DNA of 64,000 nt from Microvirga aerophila (GTDB lineage: Bacteria; Pseudomonadota; Alphaproteobacteria; Rhizobiales; Beijerinckiaceae), in assembly GCF_003332305.1 (NCBI RefSeq), contig NZ_QOIO01000002.1, forward strand, positions 182,093 to 246,092, written 5' to 3'. The translations under genes and the position numbers were made by a program. The first letter of the stretch is position 1. Each line of letters opens with the position of its first letter. Positions 8,715 to 18,464 of the stretch are shown in pieces. The notes beneath the pieces are model-generated. The model had not been told where the DNA came from. It saw only the letters and a program-made list of their open reading frames with translations, and did not search any database.

Positions 8715-9854
8715 ATGCAGTTTCCCAAACTGGCCCTCTGTGCGGCCCTGGCGCTCGTCTCACTTGTGCCTGCCCCATCCAAGGCGACCGATAAAAAGGT
8801 AATCGTCACCGACGTCACTGGTCGGCAGGTCGAAGTCAAATCTCCGGTCAACAAGGTGATCCTCGGCGAGGGACGCCAGGTTTATTTCGTAGCAGCTCTC
8901 GACAGCGAAGATCCCTTCAAGCGCGTCGTCGGCTGGCGGGACGACTTCGAGAAGGCGGATCTTGACGGATACAGAGACTATCTCGCCAAGTATCCCCAGA
9001 TCGCAAAGCTTCCAAAGTTCGGCGGCTCGAAGGAAGGCACGTTCGACATCGAGCAAGCCGTCGCGCTCGCTCCCGACGTGATGATCATGAATGTCGAGGC
9101 GAAGACTGCGACGGATGACGCAAAGCTTACCGAGAAACTTGCCAAGGTCGGCATCCCGGTCGTCTTCGTGGACTTCCGCGACAAGCCTTTTGAAAATACT
9201 GAGCCGAGCATGCGGCTCATCGGCAAGCTGTTTGACAAGGAGGCTCGGGCAGAAGAGTTCATTGCATTCCGCAAGGAGCAGATCCAGCGTGTCACCGAGC
9301 GCCTGGCCAAGGCCAATCCTGCCAAGCCGCTCGTGATGATGGAGCGTGCCGCGGGCTATACCGATGACTGCTGTATGTCCTTCGGAAACGAGAATTTCGG
9401 CAAGATGGTCGAGATTGCCGGGGGCATCAATCTTGCCGGCAAGATCATTCCTGGCACCTTTGGCGTCGTGAACCCTGAGCAGATCATTGCCGCCAACCCG
9501 GACCACGTAATCGCCACCGGATCGAACTGGGAGCTTTATGTTCCTGGCGGAGCGTGGGTCGGCGTCGGCTCCGGCGCCGACGCAGCCATGGCTCGGAACA
9601 AGCTTGAGGCGCTGATGAAGCGCCCCGCCTATACGGGCGTAAAAGCCGTGCAACGCAAGCAGGTCCACGCTATCTGGCACCAGTTCTACAACAGCCCCTA
9701 CCAGTTCATCGCCATTCAGCAGATGGCAAAGTGGCTGCATCCGGAGCTGTTCGCCGACCTCGATCCGGACCAGACCATGCGCACTCTCTACGAGCGCTTC
9801 CTGCCGGTAGCCTACAAGCCTGGCTACTGGGTCTCTCTCGCTGACAAGGACTAG
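8715..9854 (+). CDS. Iron-siderophore/haem-type ABC transporter substrate-binding protein
   Basis: A 379-residue periplasmic protein with a Sec signal peptide (residues 1-24, ending PSKA) and the class III (FepB/BtuF) binding fold: VIVTDVTGRQVEVKSPVNKVIL is the family's opening strand, FDIEQAVALAPDVMIMN the first lobe, and IIAANPDHVIATG the second lobe near 255-267. A DDCCMSFGNENF segment with adjacent cysteines near 220 is notable. Its start is 69 bases after an Irr-like dyad. With the FecCD-type permease and ATPase it forms a complete importer; siderophore, haem or cobalamin are all possible, and the iron-box context favours iron. Confidence 0.87.
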   Translation: MQFPKLALCAALALVSLVPAPSKATDKKVIVTDVTGRQVEVKSPVNKVILGEGRQVYFVAALDSEDPFKRVVGWRDDFEKADLDGYRDYLAKYPQIAKLPKFGGSKEGTFDIEQAVALAPDVMIMNVEAKTATDDAKLTEKLAKVGIPVVFVDFRDKPFENTEPSMRLIGKLFDKEARAEEFIAFRKEQIQRVTERLAKANPAKPLVMMERAAGYTDDCCMSFGNENFGKMVEIAGGINLAGKIIPGTFGVVNPEQIIAANPDHVIATGSNWELYVPGGAWVGVGSGADAAMARNKLEALMKRPAYTGVKAVQRKQVHAIWHQFYNSPYQFIAIQQMAKWLHPELFADLDPDQTMRTLYERFLPVAYKPGYWVSLADKD

Positions 9855-9858
9855 CCTT

Positions 9859-10923
9859 TTGGCCCACGCAACACCCGTTGCGGCCCAAACAGGGCGCGGT
9901 GCCTACCGCGCCCTCGTGCAGCGCAAGAAGCTTGTGCTGCTGGCGCTCGCAATCGTCCTGGTTCTTTCAATTATTGCTGATCTTGGTCTCGGGCCAGCTC
10001 GCTACAGCATGCGAGAGGTCGTGCTTGCGCTCGCCGGGTCATCGGACGTGTCGCATCAGGTCGGCGTCGTGATCTGGGACATCCGAATGCCGGTGGCCCT
10101 GATGGCGGTCGTGGTCGGCGCAGCGCTCTCGGCGGCGGGCGCACAGATGCAAACGATCCTCAACAACCCTCTCGCAAGCCCGTTCACGCTCGGCATCTCG
10201 GCTGCCGCGAGCTTCGGCGCATCACTCGCTCTTGTGTTCGGGGTCGGCCTCCTGCCCTTTGCTATTGAATATGTGGTATCGATCAATGCTCTGATCATGG
10301 CTGTGGCGGCCGCCTTGTTCATCCACCTGATGAGCCAAAAGCGCGGCGTGACGGTTGAGACCATCGTCCTGCTCGGCATCACCCTTGTGTTTACCTTCAA
10401 CGCCCTGCTGGCCCTCGTGCAGTTCCTTGCCTCCGAGCAGGCGCTGGCAGCGGTCGTGTTCTGGACCATGGGCAGCCTGACTCGTGCGACCTGGCCAAAG
10501 CTGGCGATCACTACGCTCGTTGTTGTCGTAGCGCTGCCCCTGTTCTTCCGCAGAGCTTGGGCACTGACGGCGCTTCGCCTTGGTGAGGACAAGGCGGCGA
10601 GCTTCGGCGTCAACGTCCGTCGGCTGCGGCTTGAGACGATGCTGATCGTCAGCGTCCTTGCCGCAGTGCCGGTGGCCTTCGTTGGGACGATCGGCTTTGT
10701 CGGACTGGTTGGCCCCCATATCGCCCGAATGCTCATCGGCGAGGATCAGCGCTTCTTCCTGCCGGCGTCGGCCCTTTCAGGCGCCGCGATGCTGTCACTG
10801 ACCTCCGTGATCAGCAAGTCTCTCATCCCCGGCAGCATCATCCCCATCGGGATCATCACGGCGTTGATCGGCGTACCGTTCCTTTTCAGCCTCATCATGA
10901 CCAACCGGAGACGAGCATGGTAG
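9859..10923 (+). CDS. FecCD-family ABC transporter permease
   Basis: A 354-residue inner-membrane permease with about nine or ten hydrophobic helices. The GAALSAAGAQMQTILNNPLASPFTLGIS segment near 90-118 and GTIGFVGLVGPHIARML near 275-291 are hallmark FecCD/BtuC motifs. The start is a TTG at 9859, only 4 bases after the binding-protein stop; an ATG alternative would remove conserved N-terminal sequence. The gene ends inside the start of the ATPase gene (7-base overlap), showing translational coupling. Confidence 0.9.
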   Translation: MAHATPVAAQTGRGAYRALVQRKKLVLLALAIVLVLSIIADLGLGPARYSMREVVLALAGSSDVSHQVGVVIWDIRMPVALMAVVVGAALSAAGAQMQTILNNPLASPFTLGISAAASFGASLALVFGVGLLPFAIEYVVSINALIMAVAAALFIHLMSQKRGVTVETIVLLGITLVFTFNALLALVQFLASEQALAAVVFWTMGSLTRATWPKLAITTLVVVVALPLFFRRAWALTALRLGEDKAASFGVNVRRLRLETMLIVSVLAAVPVAFVGTIGFVGLVGPHIARMLIGEDQRFFLPASALSGAAMLSLTSVISKSLIPGSIIPIGIITALIGVPFLFSLIMTNRRRAW

Positions 10924-11684
10924 CGACCCTGCAACTCAACGACGTCGGCGTTCGCTATGGCAAGCAGCAGGTTCTTTCAGGGATCACTTCGCCTGTGCTG
11001 ACAGGTGGCGAAGTGACCGCCGTGATCGGACCGAATGCGGCGGGCAAATCGAGCCTGTTCCGGAGAATCGCAGGTCTTCTCAGCGGGCCAGGGGATATTG
11101 TCATCGGTAGCCCCGCAGATGGGCCTATGACCTGTGGCGTCTGCTACATGCCTCAGGACACCTCGGTGAACACAGTCCTTACGGTCTACGAGTCAATCCT
11201 ACTGGCGAGAAAGCGGGGCTCGGATCCACGCGTCAGCGACGATGACCTTAGAGCCGTGGACGAGATTCTTGCATCGCTACGCATTGAGAGCATCGCGTTC
11301 AAGGGCTTGTCCGAGCTGAGCGGCGGCCAGAGGCAACTCGTCTCCTTGGCTCAAACCCTTGTGCGGGATCCAAAGATCCTGCTCCTGGATGAGCCAACGA
11401 GTGCGCTGGACCTTCACAGGCAGGTGGAGGTGCTGGCGCTGATCCAGTCTCTGGCGCGAAAGCAGCAGATCTGCGTGGTGCTCGCGATCCACGATCTCAA
11501 CCAAGTCCTGCGGGTGGCAGATCGCGTTATGGTGATCGATGCAGGAACAATGGTGGGATGTGGTCCTGCAGAGGCTGTGATCACGCCTCAGCTTCTGAGA
11601 GACATTTACAAGGTCGACGGCAGGATCGAGCGATGCTCCCGCTTGTGCTCGCAGGTCATCATTGATGGCCCTATTGTCCATTAA
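10917..11684 (+). CDS. Iron-type ABC transporter ATP-binding protein (FecE/BtuD-like)
   Basis: A 255-residue cytoplasmic ATPase. Walker A is GPNAAGKSS near 38-46, the Q-loop is in CYMPQDTS, the signature is LSGGQRQLV near 137-145, Walker B is ILLLDEPTSALD near 157-168, and the switch histidine is in AIHDLNQ. Last gene of the binding protein-permease-ATPase operon. No terminator hairpin is obvious after it. Confidence 0.92.
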   Translation: MVATLQLNDVGVRYGKQQVLSGITSPVLTGGEVTAVIGPNAAGKSSLFRRIAGLLSGPGDIVIGSPADGPMTCGVCYMPQDTSVNTVLTVYESILLARKRGSDPRVSDDDLRAVDEILASLRIESIAFKGLSELSGGQRQLVSLAQTLVRDPKILLLDEPTSALDLHRQVEVLALIQSLARKQQICVVLAIHDLNQVLRVADRVMVIDAGTMVGCGPAEAVITPQLLRDIYKVDGRIERCSRLCSQVIIDGPIVH

Positions 11685-12071
11685 ACCTGATCCGACATTA
11701 CAATCATCTGTCGGTGATGCACATCGCGTATCGATCTCTCATGAAAGTACTGGTCAGGCCGCCACGGCGCATCTTTGAAGCCCGGAGCGGCTTAGCGGTT
11801 CTCTAGGGCAACGTGGTGTGCAGCAGGCTGGGCGTCTTAGTCAGGTCTGTCCTGTCGGCTATGGCTCGTATGGCCAGACCGGGCATGTCACAGCCAGAGC
11901 CGAGCCTCAAAATATGAAACTTCGTGGCAAATATTTGTGACGGGTCGCCTTAAGTGCCTGCGAGGCAACGATTGCTGAACGGGCGCTTTTCTGTTTCACT
12001 GTCGCGACGCAGACATGCGCTGATCTATCGAAGCCGAAAATCAGCGATTCACTTCAGAAGTTTAGCTCGCG
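11685..12071. other. Intergenic region before the amino-sugar-like operon
   Basis: No convincing coding frame in 387 bases. The only structured element seen is the perfect palindrome CAAATATTTG at 11928-11937, about 135 bases before the NagB-like start, in a locally AT-rich patch; it could be an operator for a regulator not encoded here. Confidence 0.4.
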
Positions 12072-12824
12072 ATGATCGTACAAACTCTTCCTGACAAAGC
12101 TTCACTCGGACGGCAGGCAGCCTCCGAGGGAGCCAAGACGATTCGCGATGCCCTGGCGGCAAAGGGAGAGAGCACGATCATTGTCGCAACAGGCGCCAGT
12201 CAGTTCGAGATGCTCGATGCGCTGGTCGCCGAGCCGGATCTCGATTGGTCTCGGGTCACGGCCTTTCATCTGGACGAGTATGTTGGCCTGCCAGAGACCC
12301 ATCCGGCGAGTTTCCGTAAGTATCTGCAGGATCGCTTTGTATCTCGCGTCCCGGGGCTTGGTCAGTTCGTGCCGGTTCACGGCGACACGACCGATCTCGA
12401 AGCGGAAATCAAGCGCCTCAATTCACTCCTAGGTTCGCGTGAGGTCGATGTCTGCTTCGCCGGCATCGGCGAAAATTGTCATCTGGCCTTCAATGATCCA
12501 CCTGCCGATTTCGACGTCGATGCGCCCTATATCGTGGTCACTCTCGATGACGCCTGTCGCCGTCAGCAGATGGGCGAAGGATGGTTTCCGTCATTGGAGG
12601 ACGTTCCCGAACGGGCGATTTCCATGAGCATCCGCCAGATTCTCAAGAGCAAGCGCGTGATCCTCAGCGTGCCCGATTCCCGGAAGGCTCCGGCCGTTCG
12701 CGCGGCGGTTGAGGGCAAGGTCTCGCCGGACTATCCTGCCTCCGTGCTTCAAACACACGAGAACTGCATTCTCTATCTCGACCCGCCAGCTGCGTCTTTG
12801 CTCTCGCAGCCCAACCGGAGCTGA
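12072..12824 (+). CDS. nagB: Glucosamine-6-phosphate deaminase-like protein (NagB family)
   Basis: A 250-residue cytoplasmic enzyme of the NagB/6-phosphogluconolactonase fold. [13 protein letters not shown] near 37-49 is the phosphate loop, FHLDEYVGL near 66-74 contains the catalytic aspartate region, and [15 protein letters not shown] near 133-147 corresponds to the GIGxDGHIAFNEP motif of NagB with small changes (EN-C for DG, D for E). NagB converts glucosamine-6-phosphate to fructose-6-phosphate and ammonia. The substitutions and the non-canonical neighbours leave room for a related amino-sugar phosphate. First gene of a plus-strand run; the NagA-like gene starts 7 bases after its stop. Confidence 0.82.
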   Translation: MIVQTLPDKASLGRQAASEGAKTIRDALAAKGESTIIVATGASQFEMLDALVAEPDLDWSRVTAFHLDEYVGLPETHPASFRKYLQDRFVSRVPGLGQFVPVHGDTTDLEAEIKRLNSLLGSREVDVCFAGIGENCHLAFNDPPADFDVDAPYIVVTLDDACRRQQMGEGWFPSLEDVPERAISMSIRQILKSKRVILSVPDSRKAPAVRAAVEGKVSPDYPASVLQTHENCILYLDPPAASLLSQPNRS

Positions 12825-12831
12825 GGTCAAG

Positions 12832-13869
12832 ATGCGCAGCGCCGGCCTCTTTGATCTTCAGGTCAATGGCTTTGCCGGAGTGGACTTCAATTCGGAAGAG
12901 ATCGATGCAGATCGACTCGATCATGCCCTTGAGGCCATGCTCGCCACCGGCGTGACCTCATGCCTGCCAACTTTGATCACAGCATCAGCCGACAGGCTTG
13001 CCGCTCGCTTCGCCAGCCTCGACCGGGCCGTCGCCGGAAGCAGGCTCGGACCGCTAATGGTGCCGGGCTATCACCTCGAAGGCCCATTCCTCAATTCGAC
13101 GGAGGGCTATGCGGGCTGCCACCCGGCAAGCGCCATGACGGCTCCGGACATTGCCATGATCGAGCGGCTGACGCGCGATCTTCTACGGCCCATCCTGCTC
13201 GTGACCGTTGCGCCGGAACTGCCCGGCAGCCTCGATTTCATTTCCGCAATGGCATCCACCGGAAGGCTGGTGGCCATTGGGCACTCCGCGGCCGATGCAG
13301 CAACCGTCGCGCGCGCCGCCCAGGCAGGCGCGCGCCTGTCGACACATCTCGGCAACGGATTGCCCCAGATGCTGCACAAGGTGGACAATCCCCTGTTTTG
13401 GCAACTCGCAGAGGATGGTTTGAGCGCCAGCCTCATCGCCGATGGCATTCACCTGCCCTCACAGGCCGTTAAAGTCATCCTTCGGGTCAAGGGGCTTGAA
13501 CGTTCCATTCTGGTCAGTGATGCCGTCTCGGCGGCGGCAACCGGACCGGGCCTTTATCCCTTCGCCGATATGCTCGTAGAGCATGCTAGCGACGGCAGCG
13601 TCCGCCTGCCTGGAAGCCGCTATCTCGCAGGGTCAGCGCTGACGCTCGATGCGGCGGTGCGAAACCTCGTGAATTGGGATCTCGCGACGCCGGAACAGGC
13701 GGTGCGAATGGCCTCTCAAAACCCGCGCGACCTCATGCTTCCGGCCTTCAAGGCCTTCTCGATCGAGAGCCATGAAGGTGAAGTCGCTTGGTCGCAAGAC
13801 CTTCGCCCGCGCGAGGTTCGCATAGGGCTGGTGAAACGGACAATACATTCAACAAGACAGCTCGCATGA
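12832..13869 (+). CDS. nagA: N-acetylglucosamine-6-phosphate deacetylase-like protein (NagA family)
   Basis: A 345-residue amidohydrolase-type TIM barrel. HLEGPFLN near 80-87 carries the metal-binding glutamate, GHSAADA near 150 and STHLGNGLP near 171 the metal histidines, ADGIHL near 202 and VSDAV near 228 the catalytic aspartate. In typical NagA the third motif is HLFNAM; here it is HLGNGL, and the N-terminal beta-sandwich is almost absent since the protein starts at FDLQVNGFAG. The ATG at 12832 was chosen because the upstream frame lies inside the NagB gene. It should deacetylate an N-acetyl-amino-sugar phosphate for the preceding NagB-like enzyme. Confidence 0.82.
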   Translation: MRSAGLFDLQVNGFAGVDFNSEEIDADRLDHALEAMLATGVTSCLPTLITASADRLAARFASLDRAVAGSRLGPLMVPGYHLEGPFLNSTEGYAGCHPASAMTAPDIAMIERLTRDLLRPILLVTVAPELPGSLDFISAMASTGRLVAIGHSAADAATVARAAQAGARLSTHLGNGLPQMLHKVDNPLFWQLAEDGLSASLIADGIHLPSQAVKVILRVKGLERSILVSDAVSAAATGPGLYPFADMLVEHASDGSVRLPGSRYLAGSALTLDAAVRNLVNWDLATPEQAVRMASQNPRDLMLPAFKAFSIESHEGEVAWSQDLRPREVRIGLVKRTIHSTRQLA

Positions 13870-13893
13870 GCTGCGATCCCAGGGAGAAAGGCG

Positions 13894-15090
13894 ATGAACG
13901 ATTATGGCATGAAGATCAACCGGCGCGGCCTGCTCGGCGGAGCCGCAGGTCTTATGGCCCTCAAGGCGACTGGCGCCCGCGCGCAGGCACCCGCTCTTCC
14001 GAAGGCCCCCGTGGCGATCAACGTCATCGATGTCGGCGGCGCTCTGGCCTTGATGCAGAAGGCTTTCGAGGCGTATCGCCAGGCCAAGCCGGAGCTCGTC
14101 TCCCGCATCACTTACGTCAAGGCCCCGGCTCCTGAACTCGCCAGCAAGGTCAAGGCGCAACAGGATGCAGGACGCATCGATATCGACATGATCCTCACCG
14201 GGAGCGACGGGCTTGCGGCCGGCCTTGAGCAGAACCTATGGCTGAAGCTCCTGCCGACCTTCGGGGATCGCTTTGCCGGTCTGGAGGAGAACTATGAGCC
14301 CGCAGCGCTCAACCTTCATCGAGCGCAGGGGCAGGGCTACGGCGTCGTCATCAACTATTATCCGTCCGGCCCCCTGCTCGAGTACGCCCCGGAGCGCGTC
14401 AAGACTGTTCCCACCACGGCGGAAGAGCTCCTCGCCTGGGCCAAGGCGAACCCGAAGCGATTCATGTATGCGCGCCCTGCCAATTCCGGTCCCGGTCGGA
14501 CGTTCATGATGGGCCTGCCCTACATCCTGGGCGACAAGGATCCCAAGGATCCGGTCAACGGCTGGGACAAGACCTGGGCCTACCTCGCTGAGCTCAACCC
14601 GCATATCGATTATTACCCGTCAGGCACAACGGCGACGATGAAGGAGTTCGGCGAGGGCTCGCGGGACATCATTGTCACGACAACCGGCTGGGACATCAAC
14701 CCACGCGCCCTGGGCATCGTGCCGAAAGAGGCGAAGATTGCCACCCTCAAAGGCTTCCACTGGGTCTCAGACGCCTTCTTCATGGTCGTCCCCAAAGGCG
14801 TTTCCGACGATAAGCTGGCTGTGCTCCTCGATCTCATGGGGTACCTGCTGAAGCCCGAGAGCCAAGCCTTCGCCTATGACGAGGGTTATCTCTATCCGGG
14901 GCCTGCGGTTAAGAACGTTTCCCTCTCCATGGCCCCGAAGGAGAGCCAAGACGTCATTCGGGAATATGGCCGACCTGAATACGCTGATCTCATCGCCAAC
15001 AACCCGATCGAACTTCCCCTCACGCCCGACAAGATGGTGCTTGCATTCCGGCGGTGGGATGAGGAAATCGGCTCGAAGAGACCGAAGTAA
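13894..15090 (+). CDS. ABC transporter substrate-binding protein, Tat-exported (paralogue 1)
   Basis: A 398-residue periplasmic binding protein (solute-binding family 1). The N-terminus has a twin-arginine signal (NRRGLLGGAAG, residues about 9-19) ending ATGARA. The mature part shares long identical blocks with the gene at 16238, such as PYILGDKDPKDPVNGWDK, WDINPRALGIVPKEA and ATMKE(F/L)GEG, so the two are clear paralogues. The 13910-region ATG (MKINRRG) is an alternative start. No permease or ATPase gene for it lies in the operon. Confidence 0.85.
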   Translation: MNDYGMKINRRGLLGGAAGLMALKATGARAQAPALPKAPVAINVIDVGGALALMQKAFEAYRQAKPELVSRITYVKAPAPELASKVKAQQDAGRIDIDMILTGSDGLAAGLEQNLWLKLLPTFGDRFAGLEENYEPAALNLHRAQGQGYGVVINYYPSGPLLEYAPERVKTVPTTAEELLAWAKANPKRFMYARPANSGPGRTFMMGLPYILGDKDPKDPVNGWDKTWAYLAELNPHIDYYPSGTTATMKEFGEGSRDIIVTTTGWDINPRALGIVPKEAKIATLKGFHWVSDAFFMVVPKGVSDDKLAVLLDLMGYLLKPESQAFAYDEGYLYPGPAVKNVSLSMAPKESQDVIREYGRPEYADLIANNPIELPLTPDKMVLAFRRWDEEIGSKRPK

Positions 15091-15135
15091 CCGGCCAGAA
15101 AACCTGCTCCCATCTGTCATCACGGTGCGATTGCC

Positions 15136-16035
15136 ATGTCTCAATCAAATGTCGAGACCGGCAGTGTCGTCCGACTGTCGGCTGGGAGCAGCGAGGCTGC
15201 CATTGCGCTTGCAGGCGGGCAGCCCATAGTCTGGAGGGTCGATGGCCGTGATCTTCTCTGGAGCGGAGATCCAGAGCACTGGGGCTGGCGTGCCCCGGTG
15301 CTGTTTCCGGTTGTCGGGCAGGTGAACGGTGGTGTGGTGCGGATCAAGTCCCAGACCTACGATATGCCCCGACACGGATTTGCCAGAACCTCTCCGTTCC
15401 GGTGCTTGGAACGGGGCGAAGACTCCGCCCGTTTTCGCCTTGACCAGGAAACAGCCGAGACCTCATTCCCTCTTCCGTTTCAGTTGGATCTGAGTGTCGT
15501 CCTGCAGCCTCGTTCGCTGTCGCTCGAGTTTACCGTCAGCAATCCGGGATCTGACATTCTGCCCTATGCGCTCGGGTTTCATCCCGCGTTCCCATGGCCA
15601 TTCGATGCAGGTCTGCAAACGGACTTCGATCTCCGGTTCGAGGCGGACGAGAAGGCGGAGGTGCCGATCATCACGCCAAGCGGCCTTTTGCGAAGCGAGC
15701 ATCGAAGCATTCCCTTGATGGAGAATCGCCTCTCGCTCACTCCAGAACTCTTCCGCCAGGATGCCTTGGTGTTTCTGAATGCGCGCAGCCGGTCATGGCA
15801 GTTCGTGGCGCCGTCGGGCTCAGCGATCGAAATGCGCCTGCAGAATTTCCCGCACCTTGCAGCCTGGACTAAGCCGGGAGCACCGTTCCTGTCGCTTGAA
15901 GCGTGGACAGGTCATGCCGATCCGGAAGGGTTTGCCGGAGAACTTGTCGACAAACCATCGATGATTCTGCTTCCGCCGGACGCCCGGAGTCAGCACCGAG
16001 TCGAACTCGCTTTCCGAAGTCCCGAAGGTACATGA
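15136..16035 (+). CDS. Aldose 1-epimerase family protein
   Basis: A 299-residue galactose-mutarotase-fold protein. MPRHGFARTSPF near 76-87 and LGFHPAFPWPFDA near 152-164 carry the conserved histidines, and LVFLNARSRSW and PGAPFLSLEAWTG near 240-255 are typical of the LacX/YMR099-like branch. It should interconvert anomers of a free sugar or sugar phosphate. It lies between the two paralogous binding-protein genes, supporting a sugar as the imported compound. Confidence 0.85.
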   Translation: MSQSNVETGSVVRLSAGSSEAAIALAGGQPIVWRVDGRDLLWSGDPEHWGWRAPVLFPVVGQVNGGVVRIKSQTYDMPRHGFARTSPFRCLERGEDSARFRLDQETAETSFPLPFQLDLSVVLQPRSLSLEFTVSNPGSDILPYALGFHPAFPWPFDAGLQTDFDLRFEADEKAEVPIITPSGLLRSEHRSIPLMENRLSLTPELFRQDALVFLNARSRSWQFVAPSGSAIEMRLQNFPHLAAWTKPGAPFLSLEAWTGHADPEGFAGELVDKPSMILLPPDARSQHRVELAFRSPEGT

Positions 16036-16237
16036 GATCGGACATTCGCGACTAAGACCCTTGACTCTCTCGCGATCTACAGCAGCCAAACCCGGACAGG
16101 CGCACTAGCGGGGTCCGACCTAATACGAAAAAGACATATCCCTAGCGGTTTCGGCAGACTAGCCTCTCCGCAGAGAGCCTCGCGCTTGCGAGAACTTGAG
16201 TCTCGCAAGGTCCAAGAAGGCTCCATTTGGAGGAACG

Positions 16238-17422
16238 ATGCCCTATAGGATAACGCGCCGCACAATGTTGAATGGACTGTCCAGCACGGCAGTTCTGTAT
16301 GCATCCGGAGCACTCGCTCAATCTGCCAAGCTCCCGGATAATCCCGTTGCCCTCAACATTATCGATGTCGCGGGCAACCTTCAATTGACCCAGGCCGCAA
16401 TCGAACGCTTTGCGCGCGAAAACCCGAAGCTCGTCTCACGGCTCACCTTCAGCCGCGCTCCTTCGCCTGAATTGCCGGGCAAGCTTAAAGCCCAGCAGCA
16501 GGCCAATAGGGTGGATATCGATTTGGTGCTGACGGGACCGGGCGCCATGTCCGACGGGATCCAGCAGAATCTCTGGGTCGAGGTCTGGAAATCCTATGCA
16601 GGGAGCCTGCCAAAGCCTGAAGATGTCTATCACGAGCAGGCACTCGTGATGCAAAAGAACTTCGGACAGGATCAAGGAGTGGCCGTCGTTTATTCGCCCT
16701 CCGGCCCACTGTTCGAATATATGCCGGACCGCGTGAAGACAGTGCCCAAAACCGCCGCCGATCTCCTTGCCTGGGTCAAGGCTAATCCAAACCGTTTTAC
16801 CTATGCCAGGCCTGTTAATTCGGGACCGGGTTGGACATTCCTGATGGGGATGCCCTACATCCTCGGCGATAAGGACCCGAAGGATCCCGTGAATGGATGG
16901 GATAAGACCTGGAGCTATCTCAAGGAACTCGGAACCGGGATCGATTACTATCCGGCCGGAACGGCGGCCACCATGAAGGAACTGGGCGAAGGCACGCGCG
17001 ACATGATCGTGACGACCTGTGGCTGGGACATTAACCCAAGGGCTCTCGGGATTGTCCCGAAGGAGGCCGAAGTCTTCGCCCTGGAGGGCACCCGATGGAT
17101 TCCGGATACGCAGTTCATGTGCATCCCGAAAGGCGTTTCTGACGAGAAGATCAGCGTGCTCCTCGCTCTCATGTCGTTCATGCTCAAGCCGGAGCAGCAG
17201 GCATTCACTTATGACAAGGGTTATTTCTATCCAGGCCCGGCCATCAAAGGCGTGACCTTGGCGATGGCGCCGGAAGAAAACCGCAATGTCCTCAAAGATT
17301 TCGGCCGAGCCACCTATGACGACCTGATCGCCAAGCTCCCGACGGAGGTGCCCCTTTCGCCGGAAAGACTGGTGGCAGCCTTCAGGCGCTGGGACCAGGA
17401 AATCGGAAATAAAGCAAAGTAG
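16238..17422 (+). CDS. ABC transporter substrate-binding protein, Tat-exported (paralogue 2)
   Basis: A 394-residue periplasmic binding protein with a twin-arginine-like signal (TRRTMLNGLSS) ending GALA. It aligns along its whole length with the gene at 13894: NPVALNIIDVAGNLQLTQAAIE, KAQQQANRVDIDLVLTG, SPSGPLFEY and GYFYPGPAIKGV all have counterparts. The ATG at 16238 follows TTTGGAGGAACG, a good ribosome site; a 14-residue upstream extension is not needed. Like its paralogue it has no adjacent permease or ATPase. Confidence 0.85.
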   Translation: MPYRITRRTMLNGLSSTAVLYASGALAQSAKLPDNPVALNIIDVAGNLQLTQAAIERFARENPKLVSRLTFSRAPSPELPGKLKAQQQANRVDIDLVLTGPGAMSDGIQQNLWVEVWKSYAGSLPKPEDVYHEQALVMQKNFGQDQGVAVVYSPSGPLFEYMPDRVKTVPKTAADLLAWVKANPNRFTYARPVNSGPGWTFLMGMPYILGDKDPKDPVNGWDKTWSYLKELGTGIDYYPAGTAATMKELGEGTRDMIVTTCGWDINPRALGIVPKEAEVFALEGTRWIPDTQFMCIPKGVSDEKISVLLALMSFMLKPEQQAFTYDKGYFYPGPAIKGVTLAMAPEENRNVLKDFGRATYDDLIAKLPTEVPLSPERLVAAFRRWDQEIGNKAK

Positions 17423-17423
17423 A

Positions 17424-18464
17424 ATGCGCTTTGCCGTCATTGGTCTCGACCACCGGCACATCTACCATATGGTCGGTGGGTTGCTTGAGGCCGGCGCAAC
17501 TTGCGCCGGCTATGACCCGAACACAAGCGATGCACGGGTTCTCCAAGGATTTCAGGAGCGTTTTCCCCTCCTCGCCCCCGTGGAGAGACGTTCTCTGTTG
17601 GAGGACAGGTCCATCGACATCATCCTGTCGGCGGCAATCCCCTGTGATCGAGCGGGCATTGCGGTTGATGCCATGTCGCATGGCAAGGACGTGATGATCG
17701 ACAAGCCGGGCGTGACGTCCTTCGAGCAATTGGCAGCCGTTCAGCAGGCGGTCCGTGACACAAGCCGCATTTTTTCGATATGCTTTTCAGAGCGCTTCGT
17801 CGTTCCATCGACCATCGTGGCCGAAAAGCTCATCTCCGACGGAGCCATTGGTCGTGTGATTCAAACGATGGGCATGGGACCACATCGGCTCAACCGTGGC
17901 CTCCGTCCGCCGTGGTTCTTCAGCGGCGAACACTATGGCGGCATTCTGGTGGATATTGCGTCCCATCAAATCGATCAATTTTTGCACTTCACCGGATCGA
18001 GCGATGCCGAGATCATAGCATCGAGCATTGGCCGTTTTGGCCCGGAAGATCTAAAGGACTTCGAGGATTTCGGGGAAATTTTGATCCGGAGCCCTCAAGG
18101 GAACGGCTACATCCGCGTCGATTGGTTCACGGCTGACGGCCTGCCCACCTGGGGGGACGGACGGCTCTTCATCCTGGGAACGCAGGGTACGATAGAGCTG
18201 CGCAAATATGTGGATCTCGACGGAAGGTCTGGCGCCGACCATCTCTTCCTCGTCGACCGCACCGGCACGCGCCACATCGACGGAAGTCGCGAACCCCTCA
18301 CCTATTTCCGGAACTTTCTGAGCGACGTCCGAGACCGGACCGAGATTGCAATGGCCCAATCTCATGTCTTCACCGTGTGCCGTCTCGCTCTGGAGGCCCA
18401 GGCGGCCGCCACCCGGCTGCCAAAGGATTTTAGACCCCCAATCGGAGAAGCATCCGTTCGATGA
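17424..18464 (+). CDS. Gfo/Idh/MocA family oxidoreductase (first of two)
   Basis: A 346-residue NAD(P)-dependent sugar dehydrogenase-type protein. The N-terminal Rossmann fold opens with FAVIGLDHRHIYHMVGGLL (the usual GxGxxG is degenerate, GLDHRH); MIDKPGVTS near 91-99 matches the EKP motif with D for E; the C-terminal domain includes GGILVDIASHQIDQFLHF near 172-189 with the catalytic-type histidine. It starts 1 base after the second binding protein and overlaps the next gene by 4 bases, so it belongs to the same operon. Confidence 0.85.
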   Translation: MRFAVIGLDHRHIYHMVGGLLEAGATCAGYDPNTSDARVLQGFQERFPLLAPVERRSLLEDRSIDIILSAAIPCDRAGIAVDAMSHGKDVMIDKPGVTSFEQLAAVQQAVRDTSRIFSICFSERFVVPSTIVAEKLISDGAIGRVIQTMGMGPHRLNRGLRPPWFFSGEHYGGILVDIASHQIDQFLHFTGSSDAEIIASSIGRFGPEDLKDFEDFGEILIRSPQGNGYIRVDWFTADGLPTWGDGRLFILGTQGTIELRKYVDLDGRSGADHLFLVDRTGTRHIDGSREPLTYFRNFLSDVRDRTEIAMAQSHVFTVCRLALEAQAAATRLPKDFRPPIGEASVR

